Below are positions 43,898 to 54,364 of a stretch of 64,000 nt of DNA, in pieces. Location of the stretch: contig CP136067.1 in the NCBI GenBank assembly GCA_032622095.1, positions 120,625,030 through 120,689,029 on the forward strand, read 5' to 3'. Each line of letters begins with the position of its first letter. Position 1 is the first letter of the stretch. The notes below the pieces were generated by a model. That model did not search any database. It worked only from the letters and a program-made list of their open reading frames with translations, and was not told the DNA's origin. The DNA is from Siphonodentalium dalli (lineage: Eukaryota; Mollusca; Scaphopoda; Gadilida; Siphonodentaliidae). Both the position numbers and the translations under genes were made by a program.

Positions 43898-44161
43898 GAA
43901 GAAACCGTAAAGCGCTGTAACTCCCATAACAAGAATATAATTCTGGCAAACAACGGGATGGTTAATGGCGAATCACTTTTGATCAATATCCCATCAAAGG
44001 ACATTACCATGTCATCAAGACCTCAACCAGAGCTGGGCGTTCAAGAGACACAAATTACCGCAAATACGATCGTTCAATCAGGAAACCATAAAATGCTGAC
44101 CGATGGTATATCAGATCGGAATATTTGCGACGTCATGGGTTTAATGCATCACCATCAATAG
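43898..44161 (+). CDS. Conserved duplicated ORF, copy 1, unrecognised
   Basis: Directly after TAG, which could be an acceptor AG or a stop, the frame GAAGAAACCGTA.. runs 87 codons to TAG at 44161: NKNIILANNGMVNGESLLIN, IPSKDITMS, LGVQETQIT, HKMLTDGISDRNICDVMG, LMHHHQ. It aligns with 46096-46407. All four length differences between the copies are multiples of three (9, 6, 6 and 3 nt), and the opening substitutions are mostly synonymous (GGC/GGT, TTG/CTG, AAG/AAA). That is the mark of selection on protein. I recognise no family and see no signal or membrane segment. It may be an exon of a tandemly duplicated host gene or of a transposon. Confidence 0.5.
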   Translation, partial: EETVKRCNSHNKNIILANNGMVNGESLLINIPSKDITMSSRPQPELGVQETQITANTIVQSGNHKMLTDGISDRNICDVMGLMHHHQ

Positions 44162-44909
44162 GGAAGTGACCTTAACTTCTTAAGAATAAGCCACGTATTT
44201 GTCTGTGTGTGTATCTGTGTGTTTATCTGTCATTATTTTGGCGCGTTTAAAAATATATTACCCTCATATCTGATTGCGTCCAAATTTTGACCATGTCCTA
44301 ATGCGTATCTTAGAATATGTCACGCAAAATTTCACGCCCAATCGGTGCCAGACTACATGAGATATGACGCGTTTCCAAAAGGTAACCAATGCAATATTTT
44401 ACTGATATAATGCGTATATGACGGTACAAGACGAATGTGGTTTCAGCGGGGCCAGTGTCAATGCTAATTTCCGGATAAAATCCACGCACCGTTTGCCGGA
44501 TTTCTTTATTTCGTGATCAGCAGTCATGTTTGTCACCCGTCAGTTTGACCTCAGACGTCTTAAAGGGGCATACATGCATGAGCAACACAGAGTGTTCATT
44601 ACAAGCTTAGAGGATATATAGGAAAATTGCTATACAAATGTCCACATGACCAGGGGAATATCATGGGATAGCCGCCTTTGGCCCCAGATGACTACTTACA
44701 GGGGGACTAAATAAACTGCTTGATCAACAAGGAGCGTATCATCTCATATGAAGGGATTAATCTCACACGAAAGGTGTGGAAGTATAATGATATCTTCAAA
44801 ATGCAAGTGTCATCATATATCCTCACATAATGGCAGAAGGTAAGACACTTGACGAGTATGACATGAGTGTGAATTAGTTAACCAGGATCGAGGTGATAAC
44901 ATTTCCAGT
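44162..44909. other. No gene; possible dispersed-repeat remnant
   Basis: 44200-44390 opens with TGTCTGTGTGTGTATCTG and holds CACGCCCAATCGGTGCCAGA, in the style of a reversed dispersed repeat with a CA-rich tail. A TTAAAGGGGCATAC motif at about 44559 resembles TTAA-type ends. Confidence 0.4.
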
Positions 44910-45082
44910 TGTTCGCTACTAATGACTCTGATGAAAAAGATTATCAGACCCTTCAAGTCAGGAACACCTGGAACATTAAATGTATGATGTCAGAGGCAGA
45001 AAGCAAGCTAATCGTTCTTCCCCTGTTCGTCCGCATACGGGAAAACCTCGACCCCAAACTGATCTATAAAATCATGCTATAA
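44910..45082 (+). other. Possible exon, unrecognised
   Basis: After ACATTTCCAG, an acceptor-like site, the frame reads LFATNDSDEKDYQTLQVRNT, then a block ending LFVRIRENLDPKLIYKIML and a stop at about 45082. It is protein-like, lies between the two duplicated ORFs and could be part of the same gene. No family match. Confidence 0.22.
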
Positions 45083-45127
45083 TATTGGTTTCTCAACTCG
45101 ACAAGAGCGATACAGTCAAGATAAATA

Positions 45128-45530
45128 TGCATTACTAGCTGGTGTCCCGACTTCGTCCGGACTATTTAGGAATTTCTTTGTGATCGCCTCCGTCCAGGAG
45201 AAAGAAAAAAGAACGTTGAAAAGTGTTAGGAGAAAGACAAAACTATTGAGACAATTATTGACAATGAGAGATTGATCTGCTAAAAAGCTATTGTTCGATC
45301 GGTCCAGAAACATGCCTATATGAGCGTATTTGAGCAAGGCCAAGGACGCGGTCGTACGTGAAATTGGACCCCGTCCATATTGATCCCGGGATCAAAGTAG
45401 GCCTATGTACCAAATTTGAGTCGGATCGGTCGGGCAGTTTTCGAGTCTATAACGCACATACATACATTCATAATTTCATACATACATACATACATACATA
45501 CAGACAGAAGTTCCAAAATATATAATAAAG
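45128..45530 (+). mobile_element. Short dispersed element with ACAT tail
   Basis: It starts CTAGCTGGTGTCCCGACTTC, like the first bases of F1. It ends CCAAATTTGAGTCGGATCGG, CGAGTCTATAACG and an (ACAT)n/ACAG tail (45464-45512). This start-and-tail design suggests a retroposon related to F1. Confidence 0.6.
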
Positions 45531-45896
45531 TCATTGGTACGACAAGGCACATTTATGACAAATTCCGCTAACACGATGTGTCTTATGTGTCAGCAACCGA
45601 GCCACCAATAATAATGAGAATTGTCTAGAAATCCCTGCATGTTACCCATAAAGGCAATATTCCAGACGAATGGTGAGAAGTGGTAAATAATAATAGATTT
45701 GGTTCAGTAGAGGTGGACGAGAGCAAATTAAGTTTTTAATTAACCCTTTAAAATTGTCATATGTTCTCATGTATACCAATGCCTTCCGTGGCTATTTAAA
45801 AGAGAATACAAAGATATGTCAAAGGTACATGCATGTACCTACTCTAGAAGACAGTGTTTTATATAGGAAAGCATCATATATATATATCGGATATCG
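45531..45896. other. No gene recognised
   Basis: Nothing supported. Confidence 0.4.
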
Positions 45897-46095
45897 GACC
45901 CTTCATCTATAACCATGGTCTGTGGTTTAGGTTATTTCATCCCGATTGCTACATTCCGTTCCCATGGGCACTATATAGCCGAGCCAAGCGAAAAATATCA
46001 TCATCTTATATATGTCAGTATAGATTGTCCGCTCTTTCCACAGTATATGCATACACATATTACTACAAATACGTATATCAAGAGTCATCGCATAG
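45897..46095 (+). repeat. Upstream part of duplicated segment, copy 2
   Basis: Matches 43690-43897, including GCTACATTCCGTTCCCATGG. Confidence 0.6.
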
Positions 46096-46407
46096 GATGA
46101 AATCGTAAATCGTAGAAACTCCCATGATAAGAATATAATTCTGGCAAACAACGTGATTGTTAATGGTGAATCACTTCTGATCAATATCCCATCAAAAGAC
46201 ATTACCATGTCCCCAACAAAGCTGGGCGTTAAAGAGACACAAATTACTACACTGTCTAATCCGATCGTTCAATTAGGAAACACTAAAATGCTGACCGTCC
46301 ACGACGGTATCTCAGAGTGGAATATTAGCGATATGGTTTCAATGCATTACCATCAAAAGGGAAGTGACCACAGCGTCTTTGTTTGGATCCTGGTGTCGCA
46401 TTTCTAA
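46096..46407 (+). CDS. Conserved duplicated ORF, copy 2, unrecognised
   Basis: After CATAG, 103 codons to TAA at 46407: NSHDKNIILANNVIVNGESL, LINIPSKDITMS, LGVKETQIT, KMLTVHDGISEWNISDMVSM, HYHQKGSDHSVFVWILVSHF. It is homologous to 43898-44161. Copy 1 stops at HHHQ where copy 2 has AAG, so copy 2 carries 16 more residues, or copy 1 is truncated. The start is undefined (no conserved Met before IVNGES), which fits an internal exon. Confidence 0.5.
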   Translation, partial: DEIVNRRNSHDKNIILANNVIVNGESLLINIPSKDITMSPTKLGVKETQITTLSNPIVQLGNTKMLTVHDGISEWNISDMVSMHYHQKGSDHSVFVWILVSHF

Positions 46408-46839
46408 TCCACCCCTTTGGAACTATATACAGATCAAATTATCATCTCATTTGAATGCCATGGGCACTCCTCCCGTTGGTAAGAGTTTTTCAATTGGTAT
46501 ATGGTGGAGAATTCGAACAAATAACACCCCCTTTAGTTGGGTGGTTCAATTAATGGATATTTTAATCCGATCTATATAGTAAGAAGATTTTCGAATGTTT
46601 GTCTAAAACAGCATACGGTATACGATTCTTTTTCGTAAACGTAACCATTTCCCTTGTGTCGGAAAACTAACAAGCCAGGAGTAAGTTTCTGAAAACGAAA
46701 TATAGACAAACATACACAACAAGGAACAAACATAAATAACATGTGAACTGAATTAAATCTGATAATAAAATAAATAATAAAAAAACCAAGCCATAAATGG
46801 CGTTTCTCTGTGTATTCCCGACATCCTATATATTGCGTT
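46408..46839. other. No gene recognised
   Basis: Nothing supported beyond short chance frames. Confidence 0.4.
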
Positions 46840-47415
46840 TGAGTAATAAAATTGTAGCATTTCGCACCAAGATAACTCGCTGTGGGGAATCACGTGGTTT
46901 CGATGTTGGTGAGTACCACGCATTCAAAATGACCGAGACGAGCGCAAACGTACACAGAATAATATAGGTGGAACTGACACAAAGCGTAGCATTTTGACCT
47001 TTACGACCATACTCTAGTTTATTTTTAAAACAAGTTGATACCATTTGTTTCGAAATACTCAGTAGTTTTCCATAATATTCTGACCAAAGTTGCCAGTGGA
47101 GCACTGTGGAGCTTCGTGAAATTACACCAGTCCATACATCTATAGAAGAATCCGTCGACTGACAACTTTGATCAGAATGTTACAGAGCAAACAAATGTGC
47201 AATTGGACACAGATGAGGCATCAGGCAATAGTATAGCATCTGCTCGTAGCTGCCAAAATACTATGCAATATCATAGTTTATTACATTTTCCCTCGTTTCT
47301 GGTCGCATTTGCGATCTCCTTGGCCATGTCGAATGCGTGATACTCATCAACTCTAAACCACGTGATTCCCCACCGCGTAACTGACATAACTATACCACCT
47401 CTTCGATTTTTCCGA
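46840..47415. repeat. Imperfect inverted duplication, arms about 250 bp, spacer about 60 bp
   Basis: Read outward from the centre, 47100 down to 46850 matches 47160 up to 47410. Both have CTGGCAACTTTGGTCAGAAT-like starts and AAACCACGTGATTCCCCAC near their ends (46871-46890, 47354-47372), with CACGCATTC between. The - arm has an open 92-codon frame with a hydrophobic run (SSTYIILCTFALVSVILNAW). The + arm has a related but stopped frame that continues open to 47628. It may be a foldback transposon or a head-to-head duplicated exon. Confidence 0.6.
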
Positions 47416-49530
47416 CGAAATGGCGTCCATAAATGCCATACAAATGCCTCCGCAAACGGTTACGAAATATTCCACACTGGGTACGTAAACTCTTTTAGCG
47501 GCATTCCACTCAAGGGGATCCAGCCAGTCCATAATGAACAAGATTCGATTCCCCTCAACAGCAATTGTGTCCGGGACGCTCTGCAATTTGTTGGTCTCCT
47601 GTGTGGTTGTGATTACATTAAGCAGTGATAAACTTCGGCACCATGAAGCGAGGCTAATGTTGTATGGGAACTCGATGGCTCTTCAAACTCAATGTGGGTG
47701 AACGAAGAGGAATCGACAACAAATATAATGACAATGAGGACATGGTGGCGGTCATGTGACCTATTGTTCGCCCCTGCAGTGTAATCAGTTCGTGGGCTAC
47801 TGTTCAGAAGTCTTGATGCCATGGATCGGATTCTTTTCAAACACAACGAAAGTAGACATTGTGCTTGTATTTGGTATTAACTCACGCGCGTTTGATTTAA
47901 AGGGGCATATTAAAGGTACACAATCCAATTCGATGGTCCCCGTATCATCAGATTCTAACAACAACATGTATTTCAAAAGACGCTTCGGTTATCAGAATCG
48001 ATTAACGACAAACAAAGATTTCTAACAACTGTTAACTCTGGTATAAAATTTTCCAAAACGTGTTATATATCAACATTTTTTTCAAGGCAATTTGGTGTCC
48101 ATGGTATGTCGGTCGTCTCATTGAATACTTCCTAGGCCGCCAAATATTCGACCCATTTATTCATTTTCGTTATAATTACGTGCGATCTCGCAACAGTATG
48201 GCGATCAGACAGATTCGTAGGTTGGTGTCACCCTACTCCGTTTCATTCCATGACGTCACCAAAAACGACGTAAAACCTCGTGGCGTTCTGACATTTTTAC
48301 TGTGCCGCGTTTTTGCTATGTTTATTTTATGTGTTGTTTTCGATTATTTGTTTGTCGCCGATATCGCCATTTGTCGGGATTCCCTGTTTCTATATTTAAA
48401 ACTGGCATGCTCGTAGTGTCCTCGATTTCGATTTTTTCTCCAAGGTCAAAATACGTCAGAGTTATGACAAAAATAGATCGACCTACATTTTCTCCATCAG
48501 AACTCTACATCAAAGAGTCTATAGACTCCTTCGGGACCTACATAGACTCCTTCATTTGGGGTGGTTTTACTTATAATTGGGAAGTTTTATCATTTTTGGT
48601 TCGTGCGAAGTCCTCTTTTTATCGTGCGGCGAAAGAGAGACATTCAAAACGCGATTTCGTAATTCGACGCAATAGGCTGAATAGCCTAACCTTCAGCCGA
48701 GTTCCGGGTCAAATACGACGAATGACGTAACACAAAACAAAACGCATTGGTTGACACAAACACCGTTTGAAGAGTTTATTATTACATGAAATGATCGTTA
48801 TTGATTAATTATTGATTAATTATTGATATTTATTGTTGCATATTGGCTGCTATCAATATTTACACAAATAGTATTAATTATTTCTTATAATTGCTCCTTT
48901 GGTCAACTTTGACTATCGGAAAATGAAAATCAAAATATGCCGCTGAAAAAAATGTAATCGATATTAAAGTCTCACCCTTTCGGCAACATGGAATTGGTTT
49001 TAATTACTTAAATGATTAATATAGTAATTTGCATTTATCTGTGATGAAATGAGAAATGGTAATTTTTCTAACATTAAATTGAATTAAATAAATTAAGTAA
49101 AATACAGTGAAATTATTTTTTAAATTATTGTTTATTGAATTTTTGCGCACGTTGGCATCTCTCTGAGTGCATTCTAGTTATTAGGTTGTGATATGTGTAA
49201 TTTGTGTACGTGAGTTTATATAATTCTCATTCTTGACTCATAGTAATTGAGTCAATTGCTATGCATATATGCTATTGAGTATAGTAGGAGATGGCCCCAT
49301 ATATGGCTGGAGTTAGGTACACTCCCCCTTTAAATAACGATACATCGCATGTTAAAGCCTTTGTCGTGTAAATATTACTGTTATAGTTCCGGCCATTATT
49401 TCAACAATCATTTGAACAATTCTGATCAACTCATGAAAGTTTAGATTATCAATTATTTCAGAATGCACGCCTAGATTTTCAATAAATCTTTTGATTTGCA
49501 ATTGCATTAACTTTCAGTGTAACAGTAACA
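47416..49530. other. No gene recognised
   Basis: Long overlapping + frames at 48060-48416 and 48302-48730 have no domain and no matching partner, and are not called. TTTAAAGGGGCATATTAAAG at about 47898 resembles a TTAA-type end. AGACTCCTTC.GGACCTACAT is repeated near 48520-48550. Confidence 0.4.
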
Positions 49531-49715
49531 GAATTAAGTTATTATACAATGTTGTGTACAGTATGTGTTTTCCTTGTACGAGTCCAGGTTGTGGTGAAAA
49601 GTCATATTGGACGAGACACGCAAGAAAAACACATACATGTACTGTACACAACATTGTATAATAAGTAATATACGAGTATATGAAAAACTCATACTGTACA
49701 CAACATTGTATACTG
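49531..49715. repeat. Hairpin with third arm
   Basis: TTATACAATGTTGTGTACAG (49539-49558) is inverted at about 49637-49660 (CTGTACACAACATTGTATAA) and repeated again at 49693-49712 in that second orientation. Confidence 0.85.
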
Positions 49716-49984
49716 ATATTTTTATTATCCATCTGTATGTTTATCCAAATTTTGGGAATTAAACTTTTTTGGTTATTTTTGGTATTTGACGGCGCATAAT
49801 TCTCTATAAAAGCCTGTATTTGATCACCAGAAAGCATGATTTGGAACAGTAAACACGGAAGTGAAAGAAAACACTGAATACGGAAGTGAAACGTCTGCTA
49901 AATCCACCAGTGTTGCGCGCGCATCACAATTTGACCGATTCATTTCGCAATAGAGTTAATTCGTGACGTCACAGAGTCCCGATA

Positions 49985-50047
49985 AAAAAGTTATATTGCA
50001 CACTTGGGAGTCCAATATGACATTCGGGAGTCCAATATGACTTTTTT
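49985..50047. repeat. Short hairpin with duplicated GGGAGTCCAATATGAC
   Basis: GGGAGTCCAATATGAC occurs twice (50008, 50028). The outer ends AAAAAAGTTATATTG and CAATATGACTTTTTT pair. Confidence 0.75.
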
Positions 50048-50399
50048 CCGGATTATCATGTAGCGGCTTTTTCCCAATCGGAAATAGTGTTAGTTAAGGG
50101 GTGGATAATAATAACGTTTATATAACAGTCGTTTCACCACGCGAAATGTCGTTACCGGAGAACCATCAATAATACAAATAAGAACATAAGCCAACTGTTT
50201 CTCAATGTCCTTCGTTATGCAAACCGTTACGATTTTTCACATTGTCTATAAAAGTTGAAATATAAGACTTACAAACTGAACAGCTTGTCAAAATCCTATC
50301 CAACAATATTTCAAATTCATGCACTTCAATATGTCATATAATCCGAAAATTATTTTCCGCACGCGATGAGCATCGCCTCATAATCAATGAATAAATGAA

Positions 50400-50575
50400 G
50401 ACGAGACGACCCTATGCATATTCAGCTTTACTAAGGTTATATATTACCATCTATTATTATATCATTTATTATATTGTTCAATGTACAACTATATATTATT
50501 ATGTTTGCATACTGTCCTTATAAGGATGTTTTGCCTATTAAACTTATCTTATCTTATCTTATCTTTCTTTTATTT
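50400..50575 (+). mobile_element. Probable LINE 3' end with TTATC tail
   Basis: The stretch ends CTTATAAGGATGTTTTGCCT, ATTAAA, then a CTTAT tandem tail (50548-50571). The pentamer tail is typical of CR1/L2-like 3' ends. No coding part is visible upstream. Confidence 0.5.
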
Positions 50576-50725
50576 GTAATTGACATAGCTTGTCACAAAA
50601 AAAAAATCAACATTATTGACATAATAATGTAAAGGACAATAAACGAAATTGAAATTCCCAACTACACCTTTTAGCGAATTCGGCCTCCGGGTCGCAGTTC
50701 GACTTTTAAATCCGTTCCAAAAATT
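50576..50725 (-). repeat. Dispersed repeat, copy 2
   Basis: Inverted match to 39755-39910 (see there). It directly follows the TTATC tail. Confidence 0.75.
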
Positions 50726-50869
50726 CCCATATATAAATAAAACGCCCATGCGCTATGGCAGCGCCCAGGCGAAACAAGAATCTCTACATTAGTATACACT
50801 CGGACTCCGCGAGCGCGAAATGTTCCTGTTTAAATGCAGTGTCCTACATCTGCGAGTCTCGTGTCAGGA

Positions 50870-51047
50870 GCCTCGCACATACAGAAAAAATGCACTGGCT
50901 TACATGGCCAAGGTAAATATTGCTAGGCCAATGTATTCTCTTGTGTATGCGAGGCTCCCTATGTGAGACTCGCATATATAAGAGAATGCATTGGCACAGG
51001 GTTTTCGGAAAATTTCAGGAAGCTCCAGTCATGGAAGGATTAACTAT
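50870..51047. mobile_element. F2 foldback element, partial copy
   Basis: Hairpin GTATTCTCTTGTGTATGCGAG with CTCGCATATATAAGAGAATG, then GGCACAGGGTTTTCGGAAAA, TTTCAGGAAGCTCCAGTCAT and GGAAGGATTAA. Confidence 0.75.
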
Positions 51048-51590
51048 AAACGATGTTTATAGTTTCGATCATATATCTCCGTTGAGAGTGACTGTTATTA
51101 CATATTAACCCGAATAATGATTGTTTTTATCTTACTGTCTAATCGCCAAGTACATGCCTGGTTTTGACAGTCTATCATTTTGTCAAAATGTTCAACAGTT
51201 CGCCATGTCATGTCGGACAGAATATCGATAAGAAAATTTGGATGAAAAAGAGGTTGAAACCGCTGTGATAGTTTGATTTTTCAACCATTATTTAGTGCTA
51301 AATTGCACGTTCTAGGCCAGACCAGGCCAATTTTTCAACTTTCGGTCATTTTTTGTTTAACTGTATGGCCATCAGTTAAAAATTTACAATCATAGGAGAG
51401 TGTCAGGTTGGGAATTTATATTCCATCGTTTTGAATATTTTAGGTATATTTTGGGGAATATTTTAGGTACCAATTAGAAATTTCCCCACCAAGGAGTTGC
51501 AAATGGTATTTGCCGGACGTTCAGACCATTAGGGATATCAGGTTGGAAATATTCAAGAGTTAAAAAGGTTAAGATACATGTAGAACGTTT
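51048..51590. other. No gene recognised
   Basis: Nothing supported. Confidence 0.4.
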
Positions 51591-51850
51591 GTGCCTGATT
51601 CAAGTTAATGCACCAAGAAATTCGGAGGCTGTGCAAATGGTATTTATCGAACATGGGAGTTGGTCTGGTTGAAGGGGGTGCAGCAAGAAAATATAAGTCG
51701 GAGGAGGTGCAAATGGTATATCGCGAACATGGGAGTTGTTGGTATGCGTGAATAGGTGCAATTAGAAAGTATAAGTTGGATGTGGTGCAAATGGTATTTC
51801 GCGAAAATGAGGGTTGGTCTGGGTGAAGGGGTGCAGTTGGAAATTCCATG
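51591..51850. repeat. ~77-bp tandem repeat, three diverged copies
   Basis: GGTGCAAATGGTATTTCGCGAA recurs at about 51631, 51708 and 51785 with GTTGGTCTGG..GAAGGGGGTGCAG between. Confidence 0.8.
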
Positions 51851-51904
51851 ATGGACACCCCAACGAAGGCCTTTAAGTCACGTCCCTATATATCATATTA
51901 TATG

Positions 51905-52041
51905 TTATTAATTGGCTGTTTCCATATTGGCCGAGTTATGAGGCCGAGGTCTGTCGTATTGGTCTGAGGCCGCAGGCCGAATGCTAATACGACATACCGA
52001 GGCCTCATAACTCGGTCAATGTGGAAACAACCAATTAATAA
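51905..52041. mobile_element. Palindromic miniature element (137 bp)
   Basis: Arms of about 67 bp: TTATTAATTGGCTGTTTCCA pairs with TGGAAACAACCAATTAATAA, and CCGAGTTATGAGGCC pairs with GGCCTCATAACTCGG, with few mismatches and a 1-3 bp loop. Confidence 0.88.
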
Positions 52042-52365
52042 ATATTTTATTAATTAGCAACAATGGCAATAATTGTTTCACAGGATGAATATTTTAACAT
52101 AGATATACCATTGTGTGTTTTATTAAATTATCAATTATTCCAGCAATTTTTATTCTTGTGAAGAACTTGCCGTTTGCAGCGGTTTCCATTGGAAATGATA
52201 TTGACACGGATATATATGTAGTTCATCCACGTACATGTATATTTACTCCCAAAAACAGTGACTGTCCGTAATTCATCTGAATTCAACTGCAATCTATTTT
52301 CGGTCCACTCAATATTCTTTGCCGATCGATCTAATTACGTATGACGTCATTTACGTTACCGTTGA

Positions 52366-52490
52366 CTTATTGGCCGCCTTTCTACTTATTGGCCGACTTT
52401 TTGTTACTTATTGGCCGCGTTTTCTACTTATTGGCCGACTTTTTGTTACTTATTGGCCGCGTTTTCTACTTATTGGCCGACTTTCGTTAC
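52366..52490. repeat. 21/42-bp tandem repeat
   Basis: CTTATTGGCCG followed alternately by ACTTTTTGTTA and CGTTTTCTA, six half-units. Confidence 0.9.
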
Positions 52491-53269
52491 TTATGACGCG
52501 GGCTGCGTTCTACTTATTTCAGCCGAGAATCTGTAGCCAATAAATAATAGAGCGTATGGTCGTAGGACGTACTTTGCGTACAGTTTAACAGCCACATGTG
52601 CATAACCATGGTTGCAATTGGCTCCTATATATATAAATATAAATATAGTATAAGAATTATACCTCGGTCGGTGAATGCAAAGTCCCTTCTGTAGTTTGTG
52701 GTTATGTTCGTTTATTCATTTTCTAGATTACGCTTACAGACATCCTAACATTAATGACACAAGACATGTACTCTGGTTTTTGACCATATCCACACTCACA
52801 ACATAAAGTGTAATGTGAGAAAATGTTCAAACACTCTGTGAGCCTTTGGTTGATTTATAGAACCAATTAGATGGAAAATTTCCAACCTTATATAGGGAAT
52901 GCCACTTTGGAAAATTCCAACTCAATGGGGTGCAAGTTGGAATTTCTAAGTTGGACACACCAGGCACGCCCCTGCCTATATAATTGCGCATATACATGTA
53001 TGCACATGTATAAGAATGTAACCTTGGTTTGCACTGCAAAGTTCCTTCTGTGGTGTGTGGCTGTATTTGTATTGATCGATGTGATGTGATCAATTTTCGA
53101 GATTACGCTTAGATATGCCGTCAGAAATTTTAATGAGAATCGAGGCAAAGCTACATTACAGATCATAATTCCATGATAGATCGGTTCATTGCGAAATCAA
53201 GGTGATGAAACCATCAGTCAATATCGTGTTTCCAATTCTATAAACTCAATATTCTTGTAATCAGGAGCG
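52491..53269. other. No gene recognised
   Basis: AT-rich with no domain-bearing frame. GGAAAATTTCCAACC and TTGGAAAATTCCAAC are local inverted motifs. Confidence 0.4.
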
Positions 53270-53770
53270 CAGCAAGATATGGAAACATGTTTCGCAAAAT
53301 TTCAGGAAGCTCCAGTCATGGAAGTGTTAATAATGGGGAGGTTTAGATTGAACAAAATTTCTAACTTCGCCACTATAATTATCTGTGCCCGAGGCGGGAA
53401 AGCATTATTCAGTTGTCAGTCAGCAATGATTTATTCCCAAACGAGGTCAGTGCAACAGAACACAACGATCTAGTTAGCTGTCAATGATAGCGAAAGCGTG
53501 GCATACGAAAGACAATGTCCACCCTTTCATGACTTGAGCTTCCTGAAATTTGGCCCATAGGGCGCCTCGCATATATATATAAGAGAATACATTGGCCTAA
53601 GAATATTTACCTTATTTACCTTGATCTTGTAAGCCAGTGCATTCTCTTGTATATGCGAGGCTCCCTACGGGAGAATGCACTGACACAGGGTCTTCAATCT
53701 GCACCAGTGCAGCTCCCGTCATGAAAGTGTTACATAAGGCAGCTCCCGCCATGAAAGTGTTACATAAGGC
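53270..53770. mobile_element. F2 foldback fragments and a 29-bp tandem repeat
   Basis: F2 pieces lie at 53285-53330 (TTTCAGGAAGCTCCAGTCAT) and 53515-53700 (hairpins of CTCGCATATATATATAAGAG and CTCTTGTATATGCGAG). At 53708-53768, CAGCTCCCG.CATGAAAGTG plus TTACATAAGG is tandemly repeated. Confidence 0.7.
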
Positions 53771-53804
53771 CGATATGCTCGTGCGTAACAATTCACGCTC
53801 GGTT

Positions 53805-54345
53805 AGATAGATAGATTTCATTACTCTATATTCATCGACAAGATATATGAGCATGAACAAAAGGAATTAAACATATAAGTTATGCACATACGCGAAGATA
53901 ACAACATAAATAAATGTGATATGTTCCGAGTATATCTCTCTCATTATAATTGTCTTATTAGTTCTTTTGGGTTATCGGGTGTGATGGGGTTGGGACGGGG
54001 GTGGGGCTTTGGATAATAATCATACACATTGTTAATCATATATAGTATAAATTAGGTCATTCTAGTATGTATGGGTATTTCCTGCGTGGGCGATTTTTCT
54101 GTCGCTTTTATACAAGGTGTTGTGTCTATATGGGGTGGGACTTCTAGTTTAATGCCTCAGGGGCTCCTATCTGAAAGAGGGCTTCGCTGATGAATATCGA
54201 TAGGTTCGTATGGGTTTTCCTATTGCTTGTTTTGAACAGGCTGTTCAGTTTCAATGCATTGGGTCGGGTGTAATAATATGGTTTAATGTATTTTTTCCTG
54301 AGATCAGTAAGTTTGGTGCACTTCAAAATAATCGGTGTTGTGCAG
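53805..54345 (-). mobile_element. 5'-truncated LINE 3' end, family E
   Basis: The - strand encodes KCTKLTDLRKKYIKPYYYTR, PNALKLNSLFKTSNRKTHTN and LSIFISEALFQIG to a stop at 54144, then a 3' UTR ending in an ATCT tail (53803-53813). It is close in motif to the LINE at 4.0-4.6 kb. Confidence 0.85.
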
Positions 54346-54364
54346 AGTGTATGAACCGATCATA

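Noticed and set aside
48060-48730. Two overlapping + frames of 118 and 142 codons
   Set aside because: No domain, different phases over the same DNA, and no acceptable splice or start context; chance remains the simplest reading.
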